A stretch of DNA of 20,940 nt from CAZNRY01 sp964575675. Lineage in GTDB: Bacteria; Eisenbacteria; RBG-16-71-46; CAIMUX01; VGJL01. Position numbers and translations under genes: made by a program. The stretch covers positions 1-20,940 of the forward strand of contig CAZNRY010000055.1 of assembly GCA_964575675.1 (NCBI GenBank). Reading direction: 5' to 3'. Below are positions 1 to 6,313 of this stretch, in pieces. The notes under the pieces were generated by a model. The model was not told the DNA's origin and did no database searches. It saw nothing but the letters and a program-made list of their open reading frames with translations. The number at the start of each line of letters is the position of its first letter. The stretch's first letter is position 1.

Positions 1-374
1 GGGCGCGCCGTGTAATCCTGGTCGAGCCCCGCCACGATGACCCGCTTGCCAGAATCCGCCAGCTTCTCGCAAACCTCGACGATTCCCGAATCGAGGAACT
101 GCACCTCGTCGATTCCAATCACGTCGGCCTCGGCTGCCACGGCGAGGACCTCGTCCGAGTTGCGCACGACGATGGAAGGGATCCGCTGCTGATTGTGCGA
201 GACGATGTGGTCGTCCGCGTAGCGGTCGTCGGTCCCCGGCTTGACGATCGCGACGCGCTGGCGCGCGATCTGCGCCCGCCGCAGGCGCCGGATCAGCTCC
301 TCGGTCTTGCCGCTGAACATCGGTCCGCAGACGACCTCGATCCAGCCGGTTCCCTGGGGCAAGTCGTGGCTCAT
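1..374 (-). CDS. tdk: thymidine kinase, type II (partial, C-terminus beyond window)
   Basis: Phosphorylates thymidine to dTMP with ATP in cytosolic pyrimidine salvage. I translated it by hand from the ATG at 374-372. It begins MSHDLPQGTGWIEVVCG and continues into the type II P-loop GPMFSGKT (residues 17-24), then a Walker B-like IDEVQFL around residue 93 and the VIVAGLDQDY strand typical of the bacterial Tdk fold. About 124 residues are visible of a family length near 190-200. The lasso and zinc-ribbon part lies beyond base 1. Its ATG overlaps the TGA of the upstream uridine kinase by ATGA (374-371), so it is the most distal visible gene of a four-gene salvage operon. Identity is very secure. 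Nothing odd was seen in the visible part. Confidence 0.93.
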   Translation of the reverse strand, partial: MSHDLPQGTGWIEVVCGPMFSGKTEELIRRLRRAQIARQRVAIVKPGTDDRYADDHIVSHNQQRIPSIVVRNSDEVLAVAAEADVIGIDEVQFLDSGIVEVCEKLADSGKRVIVAGLDQDYTAR

Positions 375-1033
375 CGCCCCTCCACTTCCCGGGGCCAGCG
401 CTCGGCCAGGACCGAAAGGATCTTCGTCCCCAGCAAGTCGATGGCCACCCGATTGTGCCCGCCTTCGGGCACGATGATGTCGGCATAGCGTTTCGAGGGT
501 TCGACGAACTGCAGGTGCATCGGCCGGACGAAACGATCGTACTGATCGAGAACCGATTCCAACGTCCTCCCGCGCTCGGCGACGTCGCGGCGAATCCTAC
601 GGATCAAACGGACGTCGCTGTCCGTGTCGACATAGACCTTGATGTCCATCATCGACCGCAGTTCCTCGTCCGACAGGATCAAGATCCCCTCCAGGACGTA
701 GACCGGGTGGGGACCGATTCCGACCGTGTCGGAGAGGCGAAGGTGGTTGGTGAAATCGTAGTTCGGTTGCTCGACGCTCTCGCCGCGCAGCAGGGCGCGG
801 ACGTGCTCGCGCAGGAGGTCGTTGTCGAGCGCATCGGGATGATCGAAATTCGTCTTGATCCTCTCCTCGAACGGGAGGTGCCCGATGTCCTTGTAGTAGT
901 GATCCTGCTTGAGAATCGCAACCCGGCGCCCGCCGAGCGCCTCGAAGATCCGGTTCGCCACGAGGGTCTTGCCCGAGGCGGACCCCCCTGCGATTCCGAT
1001 CATCGTCCTTCGAACCGGGCTTTCGGGGCTCAT
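371..1033 (-). CDS. udk: uridine kinase
   Basis: Phosphorylates uridine (and usually cytidine) to the monophosphate. The 220-aa product has the P-loop GGSASGKT (residues 15-22) and the QDHYYKD substrate segment (43-49). It also has NFDHPDALD (62-70), PNYDFTNHLR (90-99) and the RRIRRDVAERGR lid segment, all standard for bacterial Udk (about 205-215 aa). The frame is open to 1165, but the ATG at 1033-1031 is preferred because it forms an ATGA overlap with the stop of the upstream deoxynucleoside kinase. A second in-frame ATG (MIGIAGG) ten codons later is possible. The gene overlaps tdk downstream by another ATGA, so translation is probably coupled across the operon. Function is assigned with high confidence. 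Confidence 0.95.
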   Translation of the reverse strand: MSPESPVRRTMIGIAGGSASGKTLVANRIFEALGGRRVAILKQDHYYKDIGHLPFEERIKTNFDHPDALDNDLLREHVRALLRGESVEQPNYDFTNHLRLSDTVGIGPHPVYVLEGILILSDEELRSMMDIKVYVDTDSDVRLIRRIRRDVAERGRTLESVLDQYDRFVRPMHLQFVEPSKRYADIIVPEGGHNRVAIDLLGTKILSVLAERWPREVEGR

Positions 1034-1665
1034 CGGCGGACCCCGCGCGCCAAGTCCTCCAGGTCCACCACGAGACGGTCCAGCTCCCCTCCGCGGCCCT
1101 CCAGGTCCAGGTTGGAGGTGTCGACACGCAGAACCGGCACGGTCGCGGAGATCCGGCGCGCCCAATCCTCATACCGGCGATCGAGACGCTCGAGGTACGC
1201 GGCATCGATGTGGCGCTCATAGGGCCGGTCCCGGCGGCGGATCCTCTCCAGGAGGACCTCCGTCGGCGCGGTCAACATAAGGATCTTGTCAGGCGGACGG
1301 ACCGTCGAGAGGAGCGTCTCGTAGAGGGCGCGGTAGTTCTGGTAGTCCCGGTCGGTCAGCATCCCAAGGTCCCGCAGCGTCGGCGCGAAGATCTCGCCAT
1401 CCTCATGGAGGGTCCGATCCTGGATCAGGGAGCGCGACGCGGAGAGGCAATCCTGCATCGCCCGAAATCGTGCCGAGAGGAAGAATATCTGCAGATGAAA
1501 CGAGTATCGCTTCATGTCGGCGTAGAAATCCTCGAGATACGGATTGTCAATGACCGGCTCGTAGTATGCGTCCCACCCCAGGCGTCCGCTCAGAACGCGG
1601 GTCAGCCGAGACTTCCCGACGCCGATGTTCCCGGAGATTCCCACGTAAACCGCGGTTCCCGTCAT
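1030..1665 (-). CDS. deoxynucleoside kinase (dGK/dAK family)
   Basis: Transfers phosphate to the 5'-hydroxyl of deoxynucleosides in salvage. The 211-aa protein has the P-loop GNIGVGKS (residues 12-19) and the glutamate of YYEP (about 36). The family DRT signature appears as IQDRTLHED (81-89), and the lid segment RRRDRPYE is arginine-rich. Length and motif order match bacterial deoxyguanosine/deoxyadenosine kinases. The sequence does not tell whether dA, dG, dC or several are substrates. The ATG at 1665 overlaps the hpt stop by ATGA, and its own stop overlaps the udk ATG by ATGA. A dedicated deoxynucleoside kinase next to a type II thymidine kinase suggests the cell can rescue most deoxynucleosides. 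Confidence 0.9.
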   Translation of the reverse strand: MTGTAVYVGISGNIGVGKSRLTRVLSGRLGWDAYYEPVIDNPYLEDFYADMKRYSFHLQIFFLSARFRAMQDCLSASRSLIQDRTLHEDGEIFAPTLRDLGMLTDRDYQNYRALYETLLSTVRPPDKILMLTAPTEVLLERIRRRDRPYERHIDAAYLERLDRRYEDWARRISATVPVLRVDTSNLDLEGRGGELDRLVVDLEDLARGVRR

Positions 1666-2270
1666 GGCGCCACTCCCTCCTCCCCCGCGAGGTCCTCCAC
1701 GCCGAGGGCGGCGACGTGCGGGAGCCCCCTGTAGCGCTCCTGGTAGTCGAGCCCGTACCCGACCACGAACCGGTCGGGAATCCGGACCCCAACATAGTCG
1801 ACGTTCACATCGTTCGTCCGGCGGGCGCGCTTGTCGAGAAACGCCGCGATGGCCAGGGAGCGGGGTCCCCTCGCCTCGAGCATCTTCTGGATGTACGAAA
1901 GCGAGAGACCGCTGTCGATGATGTCCTCGACCACCAGAACGTCGCGATCGTAGATGTCCCGATCCAGGTCGCGGAGGAGCCGGACGGATCCGGATGAAGT
2001 CGATCGATTCTCGTAGGAGGAGATCGAGATGAAGTCGATCTCGACGTCCAGCGTGAGATTGCGGACCAGATCGGAGAGAAAGAGAATCGACCCCTTGAGC
2101 AGGCCGACCAGGAGGGGACGGCGCCCGGCATAGTCCTTGGAAATCTCGGCCGCGAGCTCGCGAACCCGCTGCTCGACCTCATCGCGCCTGAGTATGACCT
2201 CCGTGTCCACCTCCCGGCCCGTTGACCCGTCCCCGGCTTTCAGGGTACCTTGCAGGACCGGCCCGCGCAC
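1662..2270 (-). CDS. hpt: hypoxanthine(-guanine) phosphoribosyltransferase
   Basis: Joins hypoxanthine or guanine to PRPP to give IMP or GMP. The family PRPP-binding motif is present as VLVVEDIIDSGLSL. VGLLKGSILFLSDLVR is the first loop, followed by IDFISISSYE, LDKRARRT and PDRFVVGYGLDY, all in canonical order for type I bacterial Hpt. The product is 202 aa if the GTG at 2270 is used. Bacterial Hpt is usually near 180 aa, and a GTG at 2210 would give 182 aa. Neither start has a well-spaced Shine-Dalgarno sequence, so the start is uncertain. It is the first gene of the four-gene minus-strand salvage operon, with a good promoter candidate at 2324-2295. Adenosine deaminase and the purine deaminase across the divergent gap would feed it hypoxanthine through inosine, given a phosphorylase or hydrolase not seen here. 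Confidence 0.94.
   Translation of the reverse strand: MRGPVLQGTLKAGDGSTGREVDTEVILRRDEVEQRVRELAAEISKDYAGRRPLLVGLLKGSILFLSDLVRNLTLDVEIDFISISSYENRSTSSGSVRLLRDLDRDIYDRDVLVVEDIIDSGLSLSYIQKMLEARGPRSLAIAAFLDKRARRTNDVNVDYVGVRIPDRFVVGYGLDYQERYRGLPHVAALGVEDLAGEEGVAP
2222..2251 (+). promoter_or_regulatory. weak promoter candidate for the deaminase operon
   Basis: TTGACC (2222-2227) is followed after 18 nt by TACCTT (2246-2251). The -10 match is poor. It lies inside the N-terminal part of the longest hpt reading frame and would give a leader of about 105 nt to the TTG at 2364. It is listed because no better plus-strand candidate was found in the divergent gap. Confidence 0.25.
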
Positions 2271-2294
2271 CCTCGCGCGTGCGGGTCGCAGAGA

Positions 2295-2324
2295 CTTCTA
2301 CCTGGCGCCCTTGGGCAGTGTCAA
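2295..2324 (-). promoter_or_regulatory. sigma70-type promoter for hpt-dnk-udk-tdk
   Basis: On the minus strand a perfect -35 box TTGACA (2324-2319) is followed, after 18 nt, by TAGAAG (2300-2295, four of six consensus bases). A start near 2288 would give a leader of about 18 nt to the GTG at 2270 or about 78 nt to the GTG at 2210. It lies in the divergent gap upstream of hpt, exactly where an operon promoter is expected. Confidence 0.6.
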
Positions 2325-2352
2325 GGAGCGCTCTCGAGACCCCTCCCGTTTC

Positions 2353-2366
2353 AGGAGATACGCTTG
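2353..2366 (+). promoter_or_regulatory. ribosome binding site fixing a TTG start
   Basis: AGGAG at 2353-2357 lies six bases before TTG at 2364-2366. This is optimal Shine-Dalgarno spacing. The codon begins exactly where the amidohydrolase family starts (ILRGATILTLD), so TTG is preferred over the upstream in-frame start at 2250, which has no such site. Confidence 0.75.
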
Positions 2367-3704
2367 ATTCTACGCGGCGCGACGATCCTGACGCTCGACC
2401 CGGATTCCCGGGTCGAGCGCGCGGATCTCCGGATCGCCCCCGAGGGGAGGATCGACGCCCTCCTTCCCCCGGGTCGGACGGGCCACGCCGGCGAGGCAGA
2501 GATCGACCTCGCCGGACGGATCATCATGCCCGGGCTCGTCCAGACCCACATCCATCTCTGCCAGACCCTCATGCGGGGGCTCGCCGAGCGCCGCACCCTG
2601 GCCGTGTGGCTCCACGAACGGATCTGGCCCCTCGAAGCGGCCCACGACGCCTCGAGCCTTCGGGCTTCGGCGCGGCTCGGTTTGCTCGAACTCGCCACCG
2701 GGGGCACGACGGCGATCTTGGACATGGGAACGACCCGAAACATCGAGGCGGTCCTCGAGGCCTCCGCGGAATCGGGTCTGCGGGTCTGCACGGGAACCGC
2801 GCTCATGGACGAGGGGGCCGGAACACCCCCATCGTTGCTCCGGAACACGCTGGAAGCGCTCGAGGAGACGCGGCGTCTCATCCCCGCCCTTCGCGAGGGA
2901 AGGGTTTCGCTCTGCCTCGCCCCCCGCTTCATCCCGTCCGTGTCCGAGGAAGGGTGGCGCGCGGTCGCTTCGCTGGCGCGCGAAGCCGACCTCCTGATCC
3001 ACACCCATGCCTGCGAGACGAGCGAAGAGAACGCCTTCGTGCGCGAGAAGACCGGGAGCACGCCGTTTGCATACCTCGAGAAGGTCGGCGCGGCGAGCGC
3101 ACGCCTTCGCGCCGCGCACGGCGTCTGGATCTGCGACGAGGACCGCGCGGTCATCCGCCGGACCGGCTCGGCCGTGATTCACTGCCCCGGCAGCAACGCA
3201 AAGCTCGGCTCGGGAACCGCGGATGTTCTTCGGCTCTGGGAAGACCGGGTCCCGGTGGGGATCGGGTGCGACGGAGCGGCGTGCAACAATCGACTCGACG
3301 TCTGGGAGGAGATGCGCCGCGCCGCCGCGGCAATCTCTCTTCTTCACGGCCCCCGCGCAGTCGAGCCCGAGCGGATCCTCGCCATGGCCACCCGGGCCGG
3401 CGCGGAGTTGCTGGGCCTGGGCGCTCGGATCGGGAGCATCGCTGCCGGAAGGGAAGCCGACCTCGTGGTTCTCGATCCTTCCATCGGGGGGGGGCTCTGG
3501 TCTGCGGGAACCGATGTCCATGCGCGGGTTCTCTACGGCGCTGGACGGGAACACGTCGAACAGGTCTGGGTTCAGGGAGAGATGATCGTCAAGCGGGGGC
3601 GCCACCGGAGCCTCTCGACGGCGAGGGTCCTGCGCGAGGCTTCAGAGGCGGCGCGAAGGCTCGAACAACGAGCGGAGGCAACATGGCAATCCCTATCGAA
3701 CTGA
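2364..3704 (+). CDS. amidohydrolase, 5'-deoxyadenosine / S-adenosylhomocysteine deaminase type
   Basis: Likely deaminates the adenine ring of 5'-deoxyadenosine, S-adenosylhomocysteine or methylthioadenosine to the inosine analogue. The 446-aa protein shows the metal site HxH in QTHIHLCQT (His62, His64). It continues with His215 in HTHACE, His252 in AAHGVW and Asp303 in GCDGAACNNRLD. The neighbouring phrases HERIWPLEAAHD and APRFIPSVSEEG resemble the group annotated as 5'-deoxyadenosine deaminase more than guanine deaminase. Translation starts at TTG 2364, with AGGAG six bases upstream. The last 22 nt overlap adenosine deaminase. Its partner genes argue for adenosine-type substrates. Other members of the group act on triazines or cytosine, so the exact substrate is inferred. 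Confidence 0.82.
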   Translation: MILRGATILTLDPDSRVERADLRIAPEGRIDALLPPGRTGHAGEAEIDLAGRIIMPGLVQTHIHLCQTLMRGLAERRTLAVWLHERIWPLEAAHDASSLRASARLGLLELATGGTTAILDMGTTRNIEAVLEASAESGLRVCTGTALMDEGAGTPPSLLRNTLEALEETRRLIPALREGRVSLCLAPRFIPSVSEEGWRAVASLAREADLLIHTHACETSEENAFVREKTGSTPFAYLEKVGAASARLRAAHGVWICDEDRAVIRRTGSAVIHCPGSNAKLGSGTADVLRLWEDRVPVGIGCDGAACNNRLDVWEEMRRAAAAISLLHGPRAVEPERILAMATRAGAELLGLGARIGSIAAGREADLVVLDPSIGGGLWSAGTDVHARVLYGAGREHVEQVWVQGEMIVKRGRHRSLSTARVLREASEAARRLEQRAEATWQSLSN

Positions 3705-4756
3705 TCCGAGCTCTTCCCAAGACGGACCTCCACTGTCATCTCGACGGCTCGCTCCGATTGAAGACCCTCTGGGAACTCGCCACGGAGCGGAAGGTCAACC
3801 TGGGCTCGGGAAGCCTGGACGAGCTCAAGCAGAACTTCGTGCCGAAGGCCGCGAACGGCCTGAAGGGGTACATCGAGATGTTCGATTCGACCCTTGCGGT
3901 CCTCCAGGACGAGGAGGCGCTTCGCCGGGTCGCCTATGAGCTCGGGGAGGACGCGGCGCGAGAGAATATCCGCTTCCTCGAGGTCCGCTACTCGCCGATC
4001 CTTCACACAAGGGACGGACTTCCGCTCTCCAACATCGTCGAATCGGTCCTCCATGGCCTCCGCCAAGCCGAACACGATTTCGGGTTGGCGAGCGGGGTCA
4101 TCCTATGCGGCATCCGGACGATCTCGCCCGACGTCAGCCTGCTCCTGGCCGAGCTCGCCGTGTCGTACAAGAAGCACGGCGTCGTCGGCTTCGATCTGGC
4201 GGGTGAGGAGAAGGACTACCCCGCCAGGGACCATCTGCAGGCTTTCTACAAGATTCTGAACAACAACATCAACGTCACCGTCCACGCCGGAGAGGGGTTC
4301 GGGGCCCCCTCGATCCACCAGGCGCTGCACTACTGCGGCGCGCACCGCATCGGCCACGGGACCCGCCTTCGCGAAGACCCGGATCTTCTCGAGTATGTGA
4401 ACGACCACAGAATCCCGCTCGAGATGTGCATCACGAGCAACGTCGACACGGGCCTGATAGCCTCGGAGGGGGAGCATCCCTTCCGCGAGTACTTCGATCG
4501 GGGGCTCAGGGTCACGCTGAACACGGACAACCGGCTCATGTCCCAAACGAGTATGTCCCAAGAGATCGCGCTCGCCTGCAGCACTTTCGATCTCTCGATC
4601 TACGATCTCAGGAAGATCCTGATCAGCGGCTTCAAGAGCGCCTTCCTCCCGGTCGAGCGGAAGAAGCAGATTCTGCGGGCGGCGATCTCGGAGATGGACG
4701 AGCTGTTCACGGCCTTCTATCCGGGAGAGTACCGGCGGGCGCAGACTTTCCTGTAG
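3683..4756 (+). CDS. add: adenosine deaminase
   Basis: Hydrolyses adenosine or deoxyadenosine to inosine or deoxyinosine. The 357-aa protein has KTDLHCHLDGSL (metal-binding His17 and His19), VTVHAGE (His201 and catalytic Glu204) and HRIGHGTRL (His225). These are followed by EMCITSNVDTG and VTLNTDNRLMS (metal Asp282). The TDN rather than TDD form is also found in a recognised bacterial Add group with NTDNRLMS, so it is not damage. The ATG at 3683 has GGAGG at 3674-3678 and begins 22 nt before the end of the preceding deaminase. The same frame stays open back to 2222, but that part reads the other gene out of phase and is not a fusion. Deoxyinosine and inosine products link it to the hpt operon opposite. 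Confidence 0.95.
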   Translation: MAIPIELIRALPKTDLHCHLDGSLRLKTLWELATERKVNLGSGSLDELKQNFVPKAANGLKGYIEMFDSTLAVLQDEEALRRVAYELGEDAARENIRFLEVRYSPILHTRDGLPLSNIVESVLHGLRQAEHDFGLASGVILCGIRTISPDVSLLLAELAVSYKKHGVVGFDLAGEEKDYPARDHLQAFYKILNNNINVTVHAGEGFGAPSIHQALHYCGAHRIGHGTRLREDPDLLEYVNDHRIPLEMCITSNVDTGLIASEGEHPFREYFDRGLRVTLNTDNRLMSQTSMSQEIALACSTFDLSIYDLRKILISGFKSAFLPVERKKQILRAAISEMDELFTAFYPGEYRRAQTFL

Positions 4757-4785
4757 GACGGGCTGCGGGAGGCCTAGGAAACGGG

Positions 4786-4814
4786 TTGCCCGGCGCGCGG
4801 TCCGAACGTAGAGT
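4786..4814 (+). promoter_or_regulatory. promoter candidate for the MocA-like/HAD gene pair
   Basis: TTGCCC (4786-4791) and TAGAGT (4809-4814) are separated by exactly 17 nt, and each matches the sigma70 consensus at four of six bases. A start near 4821 would leave a leader of about 57 nt to the ATG at 4878. It lies in the 121-nt gap after add, implying the downstream pair can be transcribed separately. Confidence 0.4.
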
Positions 4815-4826
4815 AAGGGTTCGTTT

Positions 4827-4846
4827 GCCCCGGTCGCCGGCCGGGC
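4827..4846 (+). other. short GC hairpin in the add to MocA-like gap
   Basis: GCCC (4827-4830) pairs with GGGC (4843-4846), and after a bulged C a further three or four pairs form around a small loop. No T-run follows, so it is a poor intrinsic terminator. It would lie at the start of the leader if the promoter at 4786-4814 is used. Confidence 0.25.
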
Positions 4847-4877
4847 TTCATGGCCCCAATGTCAGGAGTTTCAACTG

Positions 4878-5582
4878 ATGACCCATTCCCCCGCCGCATC
4901 GATCACGGTCCTCCTGGTAGGAGGCCGCGAGACCAAGCACCTTCGGGTGCCGAAGCAGATCCTCCCCTTCGGCGAGACGACCGTCCTCGGCCGAACCATC
5001 GACGCGTACCGAGGGGCGGGATTTACGGAGATCCTGCTGGTCCTCGGCTACAAGGCCGACGCGATTGCAGCGGAGCTGGGCGGACTTCCCAAGGGCGTGC
5101 GAATCGTCCGCAATCCGTTCTTCGACGAGGGGATGAGCTCCTTCCTTCGGGCAGGTTTGAGGGAGTTGCCTCCTTCGGCGACCGGCTTCTGCGTCGGCCT
5201 CGAAGACCAGCCCCTGCTCTCCTGCGAGCTGCTGGCCGAGTTCGCCGGCGCTTTTGCCGAGGGAAAGAAACCGATCCTTATCCCGGCCTATCAGGGAAGC
5301 CTCGGCCTTCCCGCCTTCTTCCGCGCTTCTCTCTCCGATGAGCTGGCCGCGCTCAAGCGAGATGAAGACCTCTGGGATGTGATGAAGAGGCATGGCCAGG
5401 AGATCTTCGATTACCCGACCGGCTACAGCGCGGTTGTTCGGTCGATCGAGGACATGGACGACTATCACGCGATGCTGCGCACAGCCAACCTCCCGATCCC
5501 GGAGCCGCGCCCCGCGCCTCTTCCCCCGGACCCGGAGCCTCAGACGGAGGCGGAGGCGGAGCCGGACCCCAAGCCCGCGTGA
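4878..5582 (+). CDS. MobA/MocA-like nucleotidyltransferase, degenerate motifs
   Basis: The fold looks like the NTP-transferase family that includes molybdenum-cofactor cytidylyltransferase MocA. Visible are a start strand VLLVGG, then VPKQILPFGETTVLGRTIDA, RNPFFDEGMSSFLRAGL (79-95), LEDQPLL (109-115) and a closing VRSIEDMDDY. Several hallmark residues differ. LAAGxSxRMG is replaced by LLVGGRETKHL, GDQP by EDQP, the GHP histidine by leucine (SLGLPAFF), and DIDTPED by SIEDMDD. The last 30 or so residues form a Pro/Glu-rich acidic tail beyond the usual domain. Its ATG has AGGAG at 4864-4868, nine bases upstream. It overlaps the HAD gene by GTGA. It may be active on another nucleotide or sugar, or may be regulatory. 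Function is not assigned. Confidence 0.7.
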   Translation: MTHSPAASITVLLVGGRETKHLRVPKQILPFGETTVLGRTIDAYRGAGFTEILLVLGYKADAIAAELGGLPKGVRIVRNPFFDEGMSSFLRAGLRELPPSATGFCVGLEDQPLLSCELLAEFAGAFAEGKKPILIPAYQGSLGLPAFFRASLSDELAALKRDEDLWDVMKRHGQEIFDYPTGYSAVVRSIEDMDDYHAMLRTANLPIPEPRPAPLPPDPEPQTEAEAEPDPKPA

Positions 5583-6313
5583 TCCGGGTCGCTCTTTTCG
5601 ACATCGACGGCACCCTGCTCCTGACCGCGGGGGCGGGGCGTCGCGCTTTCATAGAGGCGCTGCGCGAGACGGCCGGGTATGACGCGGAGGACCAACCGTT
5701 CGATTTCGCGGGAAGGACAGACTTAGAAATCTTCTCGACCCTACTCGCCCGGGCGGGAATCCCAAGACCCGACGCCGCGATCCGCAATCGCTTCTGGAAG
5801 ACGTACCTCGCCATCCTCGATCGCGAGCTCGCCACGATGGCTGGAGGCGGCCTCTGTCCGGGGGTCCTCGATCTCCTCGATGCTCTGCTCGGCGATCCCG
5901 AGTTCCGCGTCGGCCTGGTGACGGGGAACATCGAGGAAGCGGCGCACAAGAAGCTCGCACGCTTCGGGATCGATTCGCCCTTCGCCTTCGGCGCGTACGG
6001 GAGCGACAACGAGGACCGTGACCGACTGGTGCCGCTTGCCAGGGCGCGCGCTGAGGCGATCGAGGGGCGGCCGATCCACGCCGGAGCATGCGTCGTCATC
6101 GGGGATACGCTTCACGACATCCGCTGCGCGAGGGCGGGCGGGGCCCGGGTGCTGGCAGTCGCGACCGGCTTCTACGAGTCCGCAGCCCTCGCCGCGGCGA
6201 AGCCCGACCTCCTGCTCGACGACTTGAGCAGAACGGGCGAGGTACTCGCGGCCCTGCGCGAGCTCAGCGATCCTCCTCCGCAAGATCCTGCCACTCCGCA
6301 TAGAGGCGGGTGA
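5579..6313 (+). CDS. HAD-superfamily hydrolase, phosphoglycolate-phosphatase-like
   Basis: A cytosolic phosphatase of 244 aa. Motif I is FDIDGTLL (nucleophile Asp8, acid/base Asp10), motif II is LVTGN (Thr115), motif III a Lys in HKKLARFGI (124/125), and motif IV is VIGDTLHDIRCA (Asp176, Asp180). The segment between motifs I and II is a helical C1-type cap, as in phosphoglycolate phosphatase and pyrophosphatase PpaX-type proteins. The GTG at 5579 forms a GTGA overlap with the MocA-like gene, so the two are probably coupled and may share a substrate pathway. The Pro-rich end (DPPPQDPATPHRGG) lies entirely within a 50-nt overlap with the convergent ABC-F gene. The substrate cannot be read from sequence; a nucleotide or sugar phosphate is possible. 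Confidence 0.88.
   Translation: MIRVALFDIDGTLLLTAGAGRRAFIEALRETAGYDAEDQPFDFAGRTDLEIFSTLLARAGIPRPDAAIRNRFWKTYLAILDRELATMAGGGLCPGVLDLLDALLGDPEFRVGLVTGNIEEAAHKKLARFGIDSPFAFGAYGSDNEDRDRLVPLARARAEAIEGRPIHAGACVVIGDTLHDIRCARAGGARVLAVATGFYESAALAAAKPDLLLDDLSRTGEVLAALRELSDPPPQDPATPHRGG

Noticed and set aside
2370..3605. A 411-codon open frame on the minus strand opposite the deaminase
   Set aside because: It is an antisense shadow of a gene with a complete metal site, and has no family features.
2222..3682. An 844-codon open frame suggesting a fusion in front of adenosine deaminase
   Set aside because: The upstream part reads the amidohydrolase gene in the wrong phase and gives low-complexity Arg/Pro-rich sequence. 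A ribosome binding site and the family start place the real ATG at 3683.
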